Source of the DNA: Deltaproteobacteria bacterium ADurb.Bin207
GTDB lineage: Bacteria > Myxococcota_A > Polyangia > Polyangiales > Polyangiaceae
DNA: 64,000 nt
Direction: 5' to 3'
Assembly (NCBI GenBank): GCA_002070115.1
Contig: MWCO01000028.1
Span: 1 to 64,000 of the forward strand
How positions within the stretch are numbered: the stretch's first letter is position 1; the number at the start of each line of letters is the position of its first letter. The position numbers and the translations under genes are program-made. Shown here piece after piece: positions 53,761 to 64,000 of the stretch. The notes below the pieces were generated by a model. It was not told where the DNA came from and ran no database searches. It saw only the letters and a program-made list of their open reading frames with translations.

Positions 53761-54617
53761 ATGCCCCCCTGTCCGGAACCCACCGCTTTCGTTGCCAACG
53801 ACTCACTCTCGATCAAGGAGGACATCCGCAACCGCTTGCTTCGTAAAGCGCTGGAACAGCGAGAAAACTAAGCTGACCTTTTTCTGAATATCGATCCCGC
53901 GGCTCCTACTGCGTCGAAGATAATTCGCCCACGTTTGCGAAATCGCCCCACAACAGCACCCCTGCATATCCCCAAAGCACAGACCAATCTCACGCCAACC
54001 GTTCGTGCCATGGTCATCGCATCGAGTGACGGTGCCGTCATTCGCGATGTCCATCCGATGGTTCACTTCCCTAGCAGCACTGCATGCGAACACTACGACA
54101 TGCGCATCACGGGCTCCCATGGGCGCGGATATCGAACGTACCATTTCATTTTCGAGCCTCATGGCATCGGAACCCACGCAAAAATCGCAGCGTATCAAGC
54201 GCTGGGGTTATTCCAAACGCACTCCGCTCCCGCCGGCACATTGGATATCGTTCTCGCACCCGAGATAGCGGAATCCTGTCGCATGAAGCCATTGGGTATC
54301 GCCTCGGAGCGGACTACATTCGAAAACGTGCCAAGCACATTGATGGAAGACAGATCGATATTTCCAGCGGAGACTTCGTTTGTTCTCTTACGGAAAGCTT
54401 TCTCATCGAAAACGGACGCATCACCGCGCCTATTTCCGGTGCGAACATCATCGGCAACGGCTCTGAAATCTTTCGACGGGTCAAGCATGTCGACTTCGAT
54501 GTCGCCGCATCCGGTGGCGTATGGATCAACAGAAGAGCAGGGCAATCCACTCCGACCAGGGTTGGATGCCCGACCGTTGCGATCGTCGGCATTACGGTGA
54601 GTAGCAAAAAAAGGTGA
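53761..54617 (+). pseudogene. tldD: Decayed TldD metalloprotease gene
   Basis: Pieces of TldD occur in correct order across frames. N-terminus 53761-53868 (SLSIKEDIRNRLLRKALEQR) runs into a TAA at 53869, then ADLFL, then a frame change near 53887 giving YRSRGSYCVEDN. The middle domain (VIASSDGAVIRDVHPMV, APAGTLDIVLAPE) is in another frame to about 54270. A second shift gives LSHEAIGYRLGADYIRKR. The C-terminus (SFLIENGRITAPISGANIIG, VGCPTVAIVGITV) ends at 54617. The active site HEAxGH has become HEAIGY, losing a metal-binding His. Total length (~285 codons) is far below ~480, so internal segments are gone. TldD with PmbA matures microcins and degrades proteins; this copy cannot work. Confidence 0.85.
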
Positions 54618-54622
54618 ACCCA

Positions 54623-56994
<2,372 letters not shown>

Positions 56995-57232
56995 TCACCC
57001 CGAACCGATATTACCAGAGGCCCTAGCTTCAACCCTCTGCCGAATGAGTTCGAGCGCACCCTAATGCCACGGGCCCAAGGACGCCAGCCCCGTTGCACGA
57101 GACGATGTCGATCGATTGGCCCTCGCTCGAGATGGTTGACCGCCGGTTACGCCCCACCGAGCTACACCATCAAAGACGACCCTTCGCCTGGCGCTTGACC
57201 TTCCCATGTCCCGGCACCAAGCTTGGATCGAT

Positions 57233-57445
57233 ATGGCTGAAGACAACGCACCCAAACCTGTTTTTTGCCTGCGCAACCATACGAGTAAAGATGCCAGCGA
57301 GCATCTGGCTTGCCCGTATTGTTTCGGGAAAAAACGAGAAACCATCGAAGAAGGCGAGCGAAAAGACTTCTGCGACTTCGACCCGGACCAGGACCCGATT
57401 ACGTTCGGCTTTCCGGACTCGAGTTCACGTAACGCCGGAACATGA
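57233..57445 (+). CDS. Small CxxC protein, possibly zinc-binding
   Basis: 70 residues starting MAEDNAPKPVFCLRNHTSKD at 57233. It has a Cys then a CPYC pair (ACPYCFG) and a Cys in DFCDFDPDQDPITFGFP. The four cysteines could bind one zinc. No named family, but the pattern reads as a conserved domain rather than random sequence. It ends 3 nt before the end of the convergent kinase gene. Confidence 0.55.
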   Translation: MAEDNAPKPVFCLRNHTSKDASEHLACPYCFGKKRETIEEGERKDFCDFDPDQDPITFGFPDSSSRNAGT

Positions 57446-57447
57446 CG

Positions 57448-58800
57448 TTAGGGCGTCGAGGCGGAAGGCAGCGGTGCCGGTACTGAACTCTCCGGTTTCG
57501 GGGGTTTTCGCACCTGCATGACCACATCCAGAAGCACTCGCTCCCCCGGGTTGATTTGCACCGTTCGACGTTCGTCCGGCGCATTCGGATGACGAAGCGT
57601 CACATGATGCAACCCGGCAGAAAGCGGGATGGGTCTGGCAAAAGGCGTGGTTTCCACCTGCAAACCGTCCACCAGCACATGAGCCCAAGGCTGCGCCACC
57701 ACGAGCAGGGATCCGGCTCGGGCGGGAACCAACAACAGCGTGCCTTGACCCGAGGTGGCCTGCGCCTCGATCTCCGAACGAAATACGAAATGAATCGCTA
57801 CTCCTCCCACCACGAGCAAAGCAAGCATCATGAGTTGGAGCCGCAGCGCAGGCATCACACTCGGTGTAACCATCAAATCCCCAGGCCGATCCGCGGGATC
57901 CTCGTCCACATACACAGGACGATCGATGATCCGCGCCCGAACCAACGCCGCCGTGATGACCTGACGCCGAGGTGAGGAAGACAAGTTGCCGAAAGCCTCT
58001 TCCAGCGCGGCGCAAAGTTCTTTGGCAGAAGCATAGCGATCCGCAGGCAGCTTCTGCAGACATCGCGCCACGATCTGACTCAGCGCCCTGGGCGTCGTGG
58101 CTCGATCCAAACTCTTCGGCTCATCGTGACGCACACAATGCGCCAGCGTTCGCTGATCGGTAGCTTCAAACGGACGACGCCCCGAAAGCAGCTCATAGAG
58201 CACCACCCCCATGGCAAAAACATCGCTTCGCGGATCGACCGTCTCACCAAGGATTTGCTCCGGTGACATATACGATGGAGCGGCCAATGCCGCGTTGACG
58301 TCGAGCGGCTCGGGTGATGTGGGCATCGCTTCGGCATACGCAGCCCCAAAGTCGATGAGAACCACCCGACCATCGCGCCCCACGATAACGTTAGACGGAC
58401 GAACGTCACAGTGAATCACCCCATTCGCATGAGCATGGGAAAGCGCTCGGGCCAGTTCGACAGCAATCGCCACCGCACACGGCACATCGAGTTTTTCCAC
58501 ACGCGACAACAATTGCCGAAGGGTTAGCCCATCGACATACTCCATGGAAAACCACATCGCATGACCGTCGCGGCCATGGTCCAGAATGCGCGCGATATTG
58601 TCATGACGCAGATGGGATAAAATCCGTGCCTCCCGCTCCAGCGACAGAGCAAAGGGAGACGTGGGCGCTATCGAAGGCTTCAGCGTTTTGATCGCTACTT
58701 CACGCCCAAGAGGATGCTGCACACCGCGAAACACCTCCGTGACATGCCCCGAAGCAAGGGCATTGGTAACGCGACAGGAGCCGAATTGCTTGTTGTCCAT
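57448..58800 (-). CDS. Eukaryote-like Ser/Thr protein kinase with PEGA-like extracytoplasmic domain
   Basis: The 450-residue protein has an N-terminal kinase (residues ~5-275): Lys38 in VAIKTLK, catalytic loop VIHCDVRPSNV (His130, Cys131, Asp132; a non-RD kinase), the metal DFG at 150-152 in LIDFGAAY, APSYMSPEQILG and SDVFAMGVVLYELLSG. A membrane helix (LQLMMLALLVVGGVAIHFVF) follows near residue 330. The last ~90 residues form a PEGA-like beta domain (VLVDGLQVETTPF, GLHHVTLRHP). The N-terminal glycine loop is poor (GSCRVTNALASGHV), so ATP binding may be unusual. It is likely a membrane sensor kinase; substrates unknown. It converges on the small CxxC gene. Confidence 0.92.
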   Translation of the reverse strand: MDNKQFGSCRVTNALASGHVTEVFRGVQHPLGREVAIKTLKPSIAPTSPFALSLEREARILSHLRHDNIARILDHGRDGHAMWFSMEYVDGLTLRQLLSRVEKLDVPCAVAIAVELARALSHAHANGVIHCDVRPSNVIVGRDGRVVLIDFGAAYAEAMPTSPEPLDVNAALAAPSYMSPEQILGETVDPRSDVFAMGVVLYELLSGRRPFEATDQRTLAHCVRHDEPKSLDRATTPRALSQIVARCLQKLPADRYASAKELCAALEEAFGNLSSSPRRQVITAALVRARIIDRPVYVDEDPADRPGDLMVTPSVMPALRLQLMMLALLVVGGVAIHFVFRSEIEAQATSGQGTLLLVPARAGSLLVVAQPWAHVLVDGLQVETTPFARPIPLSAGLHHVTLRHPNAPDERRTVQINPGERVLLDVVMQVRKPPKPESSVPAPLPSASTP

Positions 58801-59162
58801 GGTAGCAAAGCCTGGGAAAGCCGGCTTCTTGGGCGAGCCAATCTACCACTACCCGGGCCAGAGGATAGAGCCGATCCATGGCTTATCATGCCTCGACCGC
58901 CCCTTGTCCTTCGCCCTTTGCGGAACGAGCCGTTCGCGCTACGAACGGGCAGGTGAAACGTGTTTTTTTTGCTGCCTTTGCGTTGGGCTTCGAACGGATT
59001 TGTCAAAATTCAACCGCCAGTGGTAACCAGACGCATCCTCGGCTCGTATTCCAACGATGACGCGCTTTGATGGGTCGCCATGCGCAATGAAATACATATT
59101 CATGACGGAAAAGCCCAACGTTGCACTCACGATCGATCTTTTTGCCTATCTACGGGTCCCGC
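58801..59162. other. 362-bp intergenic region, no gene supported
   Basis: It separates the minus-strand kinase from the plus-strand TMTC-like gene, so it should hold divergent promoters. A 38-codon frame at 59057-59173 (containing KPNVALTIDLFAYLRVP) has no recognisable function. No clear sigma70 pair was found. Confidence 0.35.
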
Positions 59163-61538
59163 GTGAACGATAGGGAATCGAGCCTCCCCCCCTCTCCCGC
59201 CACGAGCACGGCCGTGCCTCGAAAACAGGGGAGTATCCAAAGCCTGTGGACGTGGCTCGCGGAATATTTCGTGGGAGAGGCCCCCTCGTTCTGGATAGCG
59301 ATGGTGCCCATGCTCATCCTGTCCGCGCTGCTTTTCACCCGAAGCCTGACCTCGAACTATATTTTCGATGAACAGGAAGCCCTTCTCGCCAACCCCTACG
59401 TCAATGGCACCAAACTCAATTTTGCCGACGCGGTCCGAAGGGACTTCTGGGGACTGCCTCCGGATCGAAGCGTCGGTTCGTATCGCCCCCTGCCCAACTT
59501 CGTATGGCGTGGGGTGTGGGACGGACAAAAAGCGCTGACCCACGGCGTCAATTGGACCCTTCAACGACTGGAGCCCATCGCCATCCAGGCTCGCCGTCCA
59601 GCCCATCGTCCCGGATGGTTCAGTTGGCCGAACCTGGCTGGATTGCTCATCGGGGGTCCAGCCCTCGCCGCGCTCATGATCCAGATCACACGAGCGAAAA
59701 GCCGTCGAAATCGCTGGGCAACGGCTGCAGCGGCCGTGCTTGTGGGAAGCTTGGTAGCTTCCGGCTCGCTCGGTTGGTTGTTCACCCTTTCGGGAGGCGC
59801 CGGAGTCGCCGCCCTGCTGCTCCTGCTCCTGCCCGTCATCGCCCTTCCCACGGCTGTCGTCGGCGGACTCGGGTTGTTTGCGCTCGCTATCCTGCCCACA
59901 CAACCGCATCCACCGGTCATGCAACCGTGGCTATTTCATTGGCTCAACGTCCTTTTTCATGCGGCCAACGGTGCCGTGCTGGTATGCGTGGTCCACGGCA
60001 TTACACGACGTCGCGGGCTCGCTTGGCTGACGGGAACGATCTTTGTCACCAGTGCCGTGCTCACCGAAGCCGTCAGTGGAGTCGTGGGTATCGCCGATGT
60101 GATGGGAGGGCTGGGAGCGTCCCTTGCGCTGCTGTCTTTGCGTCTACCAATGTGGGCGATGCCGTTCACGGTGTTTGCGGCAGTCGTATTTGGCTTGTTC
60201 TCCAAAGAAAGCGCGTTGGTTTGCATTCCTCTCATCCCTTTTGCCGCTTTCGTTTTTGCTCCTCTGACTCATGAGCGACGCCCGTTGCGATGGCTTCGCG
60301 GCACGCTGGCTTTCACGGGTGCCGCGGGAGCGCTCGTGCTCTACGTTTATTTGCGCAAGCTCTGGTTTCCCGCACCCATGCCGGAAGAGTTGCGCACGCC
60401 TCTGCCCGAGACCGCCAACTTGCTCGAGCACGGAATGCATTGGTTTCGAGGATGGTTTCATCAGGCTCCTCTTCCCCGAGATCCCTTGAACAACCCGTTG
60501 GTCGATGCTCCCAACATCAAGTACCAGACCGCCGGTGCGTTGCGCGTATTCTTTCGAGGATTGGTGCAGGTCGTATTTCCCCGGCAACTCTCCGGCGATT
60601 ATTCGGCGCCCCAGGAGCCCGTACCCCAACACCTTTTCGAAGTAGAAAATGTGCTCGGAGCCGCGGCTTTCGTCCTCATACCCATCATCGCCATCGCGCT
60701 AGCCATTCGCGCCTGGTGGATAGAACGCCGAGTCTTTCGACTTCTTTGCGGTTCAACGGGTCGCTCGCGCAAAGAACTCGACCCCAATCTCGCCCGACTC
60801 CGCCTGCCGATGCTCGGCATGCTCGGAGCGGTTGGCTTGATGTGGGTGGTGGTAGCCTATTTTCCGCATTCGAATATCCCCGTGCTTTTGCCAACGGTTC
60901 GCGCGGAGCGCTTCTGGTATTTTCCCGTCATTGGCTCCAGCCTGGCTCTCGCCGCGGGGTTCACGTGGCTGTACGAATCCACACGCCAACGGTGGCATGG
61001 CGCCCTTGCCGTGGGCATTTGCGCCGCTTTTTTGACCTTTCAAGCTGCCAGAGCACGAACCCACGCATTTCACTACGCCGACGATCTCGCCTTCTGGGAC
61101 GCTACCCGAAAGGCTGTCCCCAGAAGCGCCAAGGCACACCTGAATTATTCGGTCATGTGGGGCGCAAGGGGCAGGCTCGACATCCGTTTGCATGCCAACA
61201 AGGAAGCACTCGCGCTCGCTCCCTCTTGGCCCATGGCCTATATCTACCTGGGCGATACCTTATGCCGTCTGCACCGGCCCGAAGAAGCGTGGCCTTATTA
61301 CCAACAAGGTTTCGAAAAAGCGCCGGGGGACCCAAACCTGATCGCCCTATCCCTGCAGTGCCTCTGGGATGAAGTGGCGTTGGAGGACCACCGCGACGAA
61401 CTTCTGACGATGTCCAAAAAACACCCGGGTTCGTGGCTCGAGTACCTCGTCAACGATATTTTCAACCACGGGGAAGAAAACAACGGGGTAGATCCGAAGT
61501 ACCGTCCTCGTGGGTACAACGAAGGACCACGGGAATAG
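59163..61538 (+). CDS. TMTC-like multispanning membrane protein with C-terminal TPRs
   Basis: About 791 residues from the GTG at 59163 (a TTG at 59121 is also open). It starts with a cytosolic stretch, then a helix (WIAMVPMLILSALLFTRSLT) and the loop SNYIFDEQEALLANPYVNG, followed by SYRPLPNFVW, which resembles the catalytic loop of TMTC and other GT-C mannosyltransferases. Many further membrane helices run to residue ~640. The C-terminal ~150 residues are TPRs (HLNYSVMWGARGRLDIRLHA, AYIYLGDTLCRLHRPEEAWP). Eukaryotic TMTCs attach mannose to Ser/Thr of secreted proteins; bacterial relatives are uncharacterised. A protein or lipid glycosyltransferase is a fair inference. Confidence 0.65.
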   Translation: MNDRESSLPPSPATSTAVPRKQGSIQSLWTWLAEYFVGEAPSFWIAMVPMLILSALLFTRSLTSNYIFDEQEALLANPYVNGTKLNFADAVRRDFWGLPPDRSVGSYRPLPNFVWRGVWDGQKALTHGVNWTLQRLEPIAIQARRPAHRPGWFSWPNLAGLLIGGPALAALMIQITRAKSRRNRWATAAAAVLVGSLVASGSLGWLFTLSGGAGVAALLLLLLPVIALPTAVVGGLGLFALAILPTQPHPPVMQPWLFHWLNVLFHAANGAVLVCVVHGITRRRGLAWLTGTIFVTSAVLTEAVSGVVGIADVMGGLGASLALLSLRLPMWAMPFTVFAAVVFGLFSKESALVCIPLIPFAAFVFAPLTHERRPLRWLRGTLAFTGAAGALVLYVYLRKLWFPAPMPEELRTPLPETANLLEHGMHWFRGWFHQAPLPRDPLNNPLVDAPNIKYQTAGALRVFFRGLVQVVFPRQLSGDYSAPQEPVPQHLFEVENVLGAAAFVLIPIIAIALAIRAWWIERRVFRLLCGSTGRSRKELDPNLARLRLPMLGMLGAVGLMWVVVAYFPHSNIPVLLPTVRAERFWYFPVIGSSLALAAGFTWLYESTRQRWHGALAVGICAAFLTFQAARARTHAFHYADDLAFWDATRKAVPRSAKAHLNYSVMWGARGRLDIRLHANKEALALAPSWPMAYIYLGDTLCRLHRPEEAWPYYQQGFEKAPGDPNLIALSLQCLWDEVALEDHRDELLTMSKKHPGSWLEYLVNDIFNHGEENNGVDPKYRPRGYNEGPRE

Positions 61539-61566
61539 TAGGGTGTAATATTAATATCTAATTCGC

Positions 61567-61592
61567 ATTCCTGGTTCCTAGTTCCTGGTTTT
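61567..61592. repeat. Left arm of inverted repeat with 8-bp internal period
   Basis: ATTCCTGGTTCCTAGTTCCT followed by GGTTTT contains three copies of TTCCTRG. Its reverse complement is found at 61796-61820 with one indel and about three mismatches. Confidence 0.6.
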
Positions 61593-61795
61593 CAGATCCG
61601 TTTCGCTTGGCAATATAAATCCTTCACATAATTCCATTATTCGCAGTGATAAAAGGTATCCTTTCCCGATTTGGGTGCATCTGTCCCCGGTCCTTCCCTT
61701 TTCGGTTAGCTATGGCGGGGAGAGGGCCAGGTTGGGACACAGTTCGCAAAAACAAACCAAAACAAGTAGCTAAAATTAGAATTAAAATCATAACT

Positions 61796-61820
61796 AAAAC
61801 TAGGAACTAGAAATAGGAAT
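61796..61820. repeat. Right arm of the same inverted repeat
   Basis: AAAACTAGGAACTAGAAATA followed by GGAAT is the near reverse complement of the left arm at 61567-61592. The arms are separated by about 203 bases. Confidence 0.6.
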
Positions 61821-61866
61821 TGGGGGCCGCCCCAAGCTGGCTGTCCCCTTGCCTGGAAATCGCACC

Positions 61867-63234
61867 CTAATCCGACAACAAAGCCCACCCCGCATCGTCC
61901 GCGGCCAATCGGCCCGCGTGTTGTTCTTGCGAAGAGCCACCGGCCATCGCCTCGACCACGGCATTCATGGCGGCACTGCGCGCCATGAGCGTGCTGAGCC
62001 GGCTCGGGGCATCCATTCCTCCCACGCCGTAGGCTCGTACCGCCCTTGCCAATAGCTTCCGATATGCCGTTTCCGACAGACGCAACGCCAGGAGATCCAA
62101 GATAAGATGAGGAATTCCGAAGCCTTGCGCCATTGTCAACACCGCGTTGACGAGGTTCATCGCGATGGATTGGTTGGCGCAATGAAAAGGATGAAGCCGA
62201 ACGAAGGTCTGATGAAAGGAAGCCAAGCCATCGGTCATCGCTTGCATGTTCCGATTGCTCGCGGCTTTGACCGCCCCCATCAGCTCCCCCGCAAGCTTAT
62301 CCCAATGCCGGTCCACGATGGGTCGCGGAGGACAAAACCACGGACCGAAAGAATCATCTTTTTCCGACCGAGCCGTCACAACTCGCCCCCAATCAACCCC
62401 ACCCGATGAAAATATCCGGCTTGGAGCCAGAGCTTCGGCATCATCCAACGAACGGTACAAAGCGTCGTGATAGGCCTGCCCACCGAGCAGCGATACGTTG
62501 ACCCTCGGACCATCGAGAAAGATGGTTCTTTCCCCGCGTTCGAGAAGACGCGGCATATCCAGGTACAGCGCGCCGGGCGCCACGGTCTGATCAGCGATGG
62601 GGCTCGCAGGTTTGTAGAAGCTGTTCAGGTGCCGCCCCAACAACGCCAAGACATGCAACTCCCGCAACAGACGAAGGACATCCGCGGTGCTCGATAACGC
62701 TTCGAGATGCAAACGCGCATACGCACGAACGTCGATCATATTCTCCCAATAGGCTCGTTCTATCCCGTAAGGGACAGTGGGAAATCGTGTGATTTCGGTG
62801 CCGGAAAGATCGTTTTCGAGCTGGGCGATCGCGGCCGGCGCGAAGACCACCCACCCGAACGAGGCGCGGAGAAAGCTGGCAAAACAGCCGGGGGATACGC
62901 CCGAATCCCACCGTGCTTCGAGCAAGGTTCGCTGCCCATCGAAGGCGCGCAGGATCCGCTCCGCTTGCTGAACCGTCACACCATCCAACACGATTTCGTG
63001 AAACGGACGAGCGCTGATCAATACGGTGCGTTTGTTTTTGTGAGCCACCGACAAGCCCGGAAGAAGAGAAACGACGTCTTGTTTGCGAGGCTCGAAACGA
63101 ACGCGCGTCTGGCTGAACAGATAATCGCGTGACGATGGGGTGCGTTGGGTCTTCAACCATTCCTGGTAGGCTTGTAGTTCGGGGCACGCCGCGAGAATTT
63201 GGGGGCATCGTTGTTGGAACGCGGTAAAAGCCAT
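61867..63234 (-). CDS. Fic-fold protein with degenerate active-site loop
   Basis: The 455-residue protein has a C-terminal Fic-like domain: a run CPPRPIVDRHWDKLAGELMG at ~301-320, then FHQTFVRLHPFHCANQS with the motif HPFHCANQS at 348-356, where active Fic proteins have HPFxxGNGR. The His and Phe are kept, but Gly and Arg are replaced, so AMP transfer is doubtful. The N-terminal part has a small helical segment (VTVQQAERILRAFDGQRTLL at ~87-106) that resembles PqqD-like or winged-helix domains. It is transcribed alone. A pseudo-enzyme, regulator or Fic with a new donor is possible. Confidence 0.6.
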   Translation of the reverse strand: MAFTAFQQRCPQILAACPELQAYQEWLKTQRTPSSRDYLFSQTRVRFEPRKQDVVSLLPGLSVAHKNKRTVLISARPFHEIVLDGVTVQQAERILRAFDGQRTLLEARWDSGVSPGCFASFLRASFGWVVFAPAAIAQLENDLSGTEITRFPTVPYGIERAYWENMIDVRAYARLHLEALSSTADVLRLLRELHVLALLGRHLNSFYKPASPIADQTVAPGALYLDMPRLLERGERTIFLDGPRVNVSLLGGQAYHDALYRSLDDAEALAPSRIFSSGGVDWGRVVTARSEKDDSFGPWFCPPRPIVDRHWDKLAGELMGAVKAASNRNMQAMTDGLASFHQTFVRLHPFHCANQSIAMNLVNAVLTMAQGFGIPHLILDLLALRLSETAYRKLLARAVRAYGVGGMDAPSRLSTLMARSAAMNAVVEAMAGGSSQEQHAGRLAADDAGWALLSD

Positions 63235-63364
63235 GTCGGGATGCTACTCTGGCGAGCCGAGGGGAGGTAGCCGGCGCGGAGGCGTATCCGTAATATTGTT
63301 TTCGTGGCTTCGTGAGGAGCAAGCGACCACAAAACCAAAATCTGCTGAATCTTCAGCGGGCTTT

Positions 63365-63414
63365 CAGTCGGGGCGAGTGGATTCGAATCACCGACTCGTT
63401 GACCCCCTGCGCAG
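63365..63414 (-). pseudogene. 3' fragment of a tRNA gene (proline-like)
   Basis: On the minus strand the sequence contains AGGGGGTCAA (3' side of an anticodon stem), a T-arm with the loop TTCGAAT flanked by GGTGA/CCACT, and an acceptor 3' strand CGCCCCGA followed by CTG in place of CCA. The 5' half (acceptor, D-arm) is absent upstream, where GAGCCTGCGCAGG appears instead. The order and sequences fit a tRNA-Pro end. Such fragments are left by integration at tRNA 3' ends. Identity of the tRNA is uncertain. Confidence 0.45.
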
Positions 63415-63611
63415 GCTCAAGGAGTAAAGTTCTGCAAATTCAATGAGTTACAATGATGCTGCGGTCCCGCCACGGGGAAAACAGGTACTGTTCTGTACCC
63501 GGTTTGTAGCCGCTCTGCCGTCGCCTGTTCGACCCAACAGCACCACGGCGTGGACCGTCGCGAATGTGATCAAGCAGTCGTAGACGTCGTCGTGACGGTG
63601 AGGTAATGATT

Positions 63612-63623
63612 TGTGAATTCACA
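63612..63623. promoter_or_regulatory. 12-bp palindrome upstream of the truncated gene
   Basis: TGTGAATTCACA is a perfect palindrome just before the ATG at 63625. It resembles joined halves of CRP/Rex-like sites (TGTGA...TCACA) but without the normal spacer, so binding by those regulators is unlikely. It could be an operator of another kind, or chance. Confidence 0.2.
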
Positions 63624-63624
63624 C

Positions 63625-64000
63625 ATGCAACTGCAACAGATCGCATATGCCCTTGTTCTCATGCTGGCGTTCGGCGCGTACTGGTGGTGGAGGAGCCGCG
63701 GTCGAGGCGGTCGCCAGACGGAGGTGTATCTCGGCCTGTCTCCGGGAGAGGAGCTGGAGACGTACGCAAGCGGTCGCCATCATCTCGACTTCGGTGTCGC
63801 CGATGTCGGAGCGGCCGCGCTAGGTATGGAGCGCGTCGGCAAGAACGTCACACTCGCCAAGACACGCCAAGGCAGCCTCATCCTGCGCACCGAGGGCGCG
63901 CCTCCGCTGCGCCTGCAGCCCGGCCAGCTCCGGGTACGCTGCATCAAGGAGAACGTCGAATCGCGGGCGGGTTTCGCCGGGACGGCCGAACCGGCCGACA
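63625..64000 (+). CDS. Membrane-anchored protein of unknown function, 3' end missing
   Basis: The frame is open from ATG 63625 (or GTG 63613) to the window end, 125 codons. It begins with a single membrane helix (QIAYALVLMLAFGAYWWW), then an Arg/Gly-rich linker (RSRGRGG), then a beta-rich part (ELETYASGRHHLDFGVADVG, SLILRTEGAPPLRLQ). Type I membrane topology with a cytosolic domain is likely. The codon usage is strongly GC-ending, more so than the upstream genes. No family is recognised. Confidence 0.55.
   Translation, partial: MQLQQIAYALVLMLAFGAYWWWRSRGRGGRQTEVYLGLSPGEELETYASGRHHLDFGVADVGAAALGMERVGKNVTLAKTRQGSLILRTEGAPPLRLQPGQLRVRCIKENVESRAGFAGTAEPAD

Larger units (their letters stand above)
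61539..61866. other. 328-bp AT-richer intergenic region with inverted repeat ends
   Basis: No gene. It contains a ~25-bp imperfect inverted repeat (61567-61592 and 61796-61820) around ~203 bp. Within it lie CTGTCCCC-type words in both directions (61681, 61737, 61846) and A-rich stretches (61740-61800). Its base composition differs from the neighbouring genes. It may be a small non-autonomous mobile or REP-like element; no transposase is present. Confidence 0.4.
63235..63624. other. 390-bp region with a tRNA 3' fragment and a GC shift
   Basis: No complete gene. Bases 63365-63414 match the 3' part of a tRNA on the minus strand. Beyond about 63440 the DNA appears more GC-rich and differs in style from the rest. 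A 12-bp perfect palindrome TGTGAATTCACA sits just before the next start (63612-63623). Confidence 0.4.

Noticed and set aside
53585-53887. Pro-rich 100-codon plus-strand frame
   Set aside because: Low-complexity C-rich DNA; the overlapping frame from 53761 carries the tldD N-terminus instead.

Overview
The window looks like chromosomal DNA of a myxobacterium or close relative (Myxococcota, formerly Deltaproteobacteria). The evidence is a FrzS-like pseudo-receiver/coiled-coil protein, a large TPR protein of the kind that serves polar motility, a PrkA kinase, a eukaryote-like Ser/Thr kinase with a C-terminal PEGA-like domain, many lipoproteins with Cys-rich or Asp/Ser-rich linkers, a TMTC-like membrane/TPR protein, and an alkyldihydroxyacetonephosphate synthase-type FAD enzyme. 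Genes are mostly single-copy and densely packed, with many 4-nt stop/start overlaps. No insertion sequence, CRISPR array, rRNA or intact tRNA was seen.

Layout. 1-5.3 kb: 3' part of a GH5-like glycosidase, a DUF790 nuclease-like protein and two lipoproteins. 5.9-14.5 kb: diaminopimelate dehydrogenase, an OFA-type transporter, nadC-birA, a ThrE-type exporter, and an AMIN-like/LptD-like envelope pair. 14.6-25.9 kb: an AGPS-like FAD enzyme, then a three-subunit molybdenum hydroxylase directly coupled to FdrA and DUF1116 (carbamoyltransferase-type proteins), then a cyclase-type cyclic-amide hydrolase and an amidase. This looks like a catabolic set for a nitrogen heterocycle or ureide.

25.9-38.4 kb is the most remarkable part. 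It holds HydF, a 1538-residue acyl-adenylase/helical/kinase-like/GNAT fusion, a receiver protein, Rex, a group-D-like [FeFe]-hydrogenase domain fused to a histidine kinase, a REC-PAS-histidine kinase and HydG. From the receiver to HydG the genes overlap or lie within 1 nt of each other. No catalytic hydrogenase and no HydE are present, so the set reads as an H2 or redox sensing and signalling module carrying two of its own H-cluster maturases.

38.6-53.2 kb: Cys-rich lipoprotein genes, the FrzS-like protein, a nucleoside salvage operon (PNP, cytidine deaminase, MTA/SAH-deaminase-like amidohydrolase), PrkA, and a TPR protein possibly related to SgmX. 53.7-61.5 kb: a decayed tldD gene still overlapping pdxA, then enolase, a small CxxC protein, a PEGA kinase and the TMTC-like protein. 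61.5-64 kb: an inverted-repeat intergenic element, a Fic-fold protein with a degenerate active-site loop, a 3' tRNA fragment, and a membrane-protein gene cut by the window end in visibly more GC-rich DNA.
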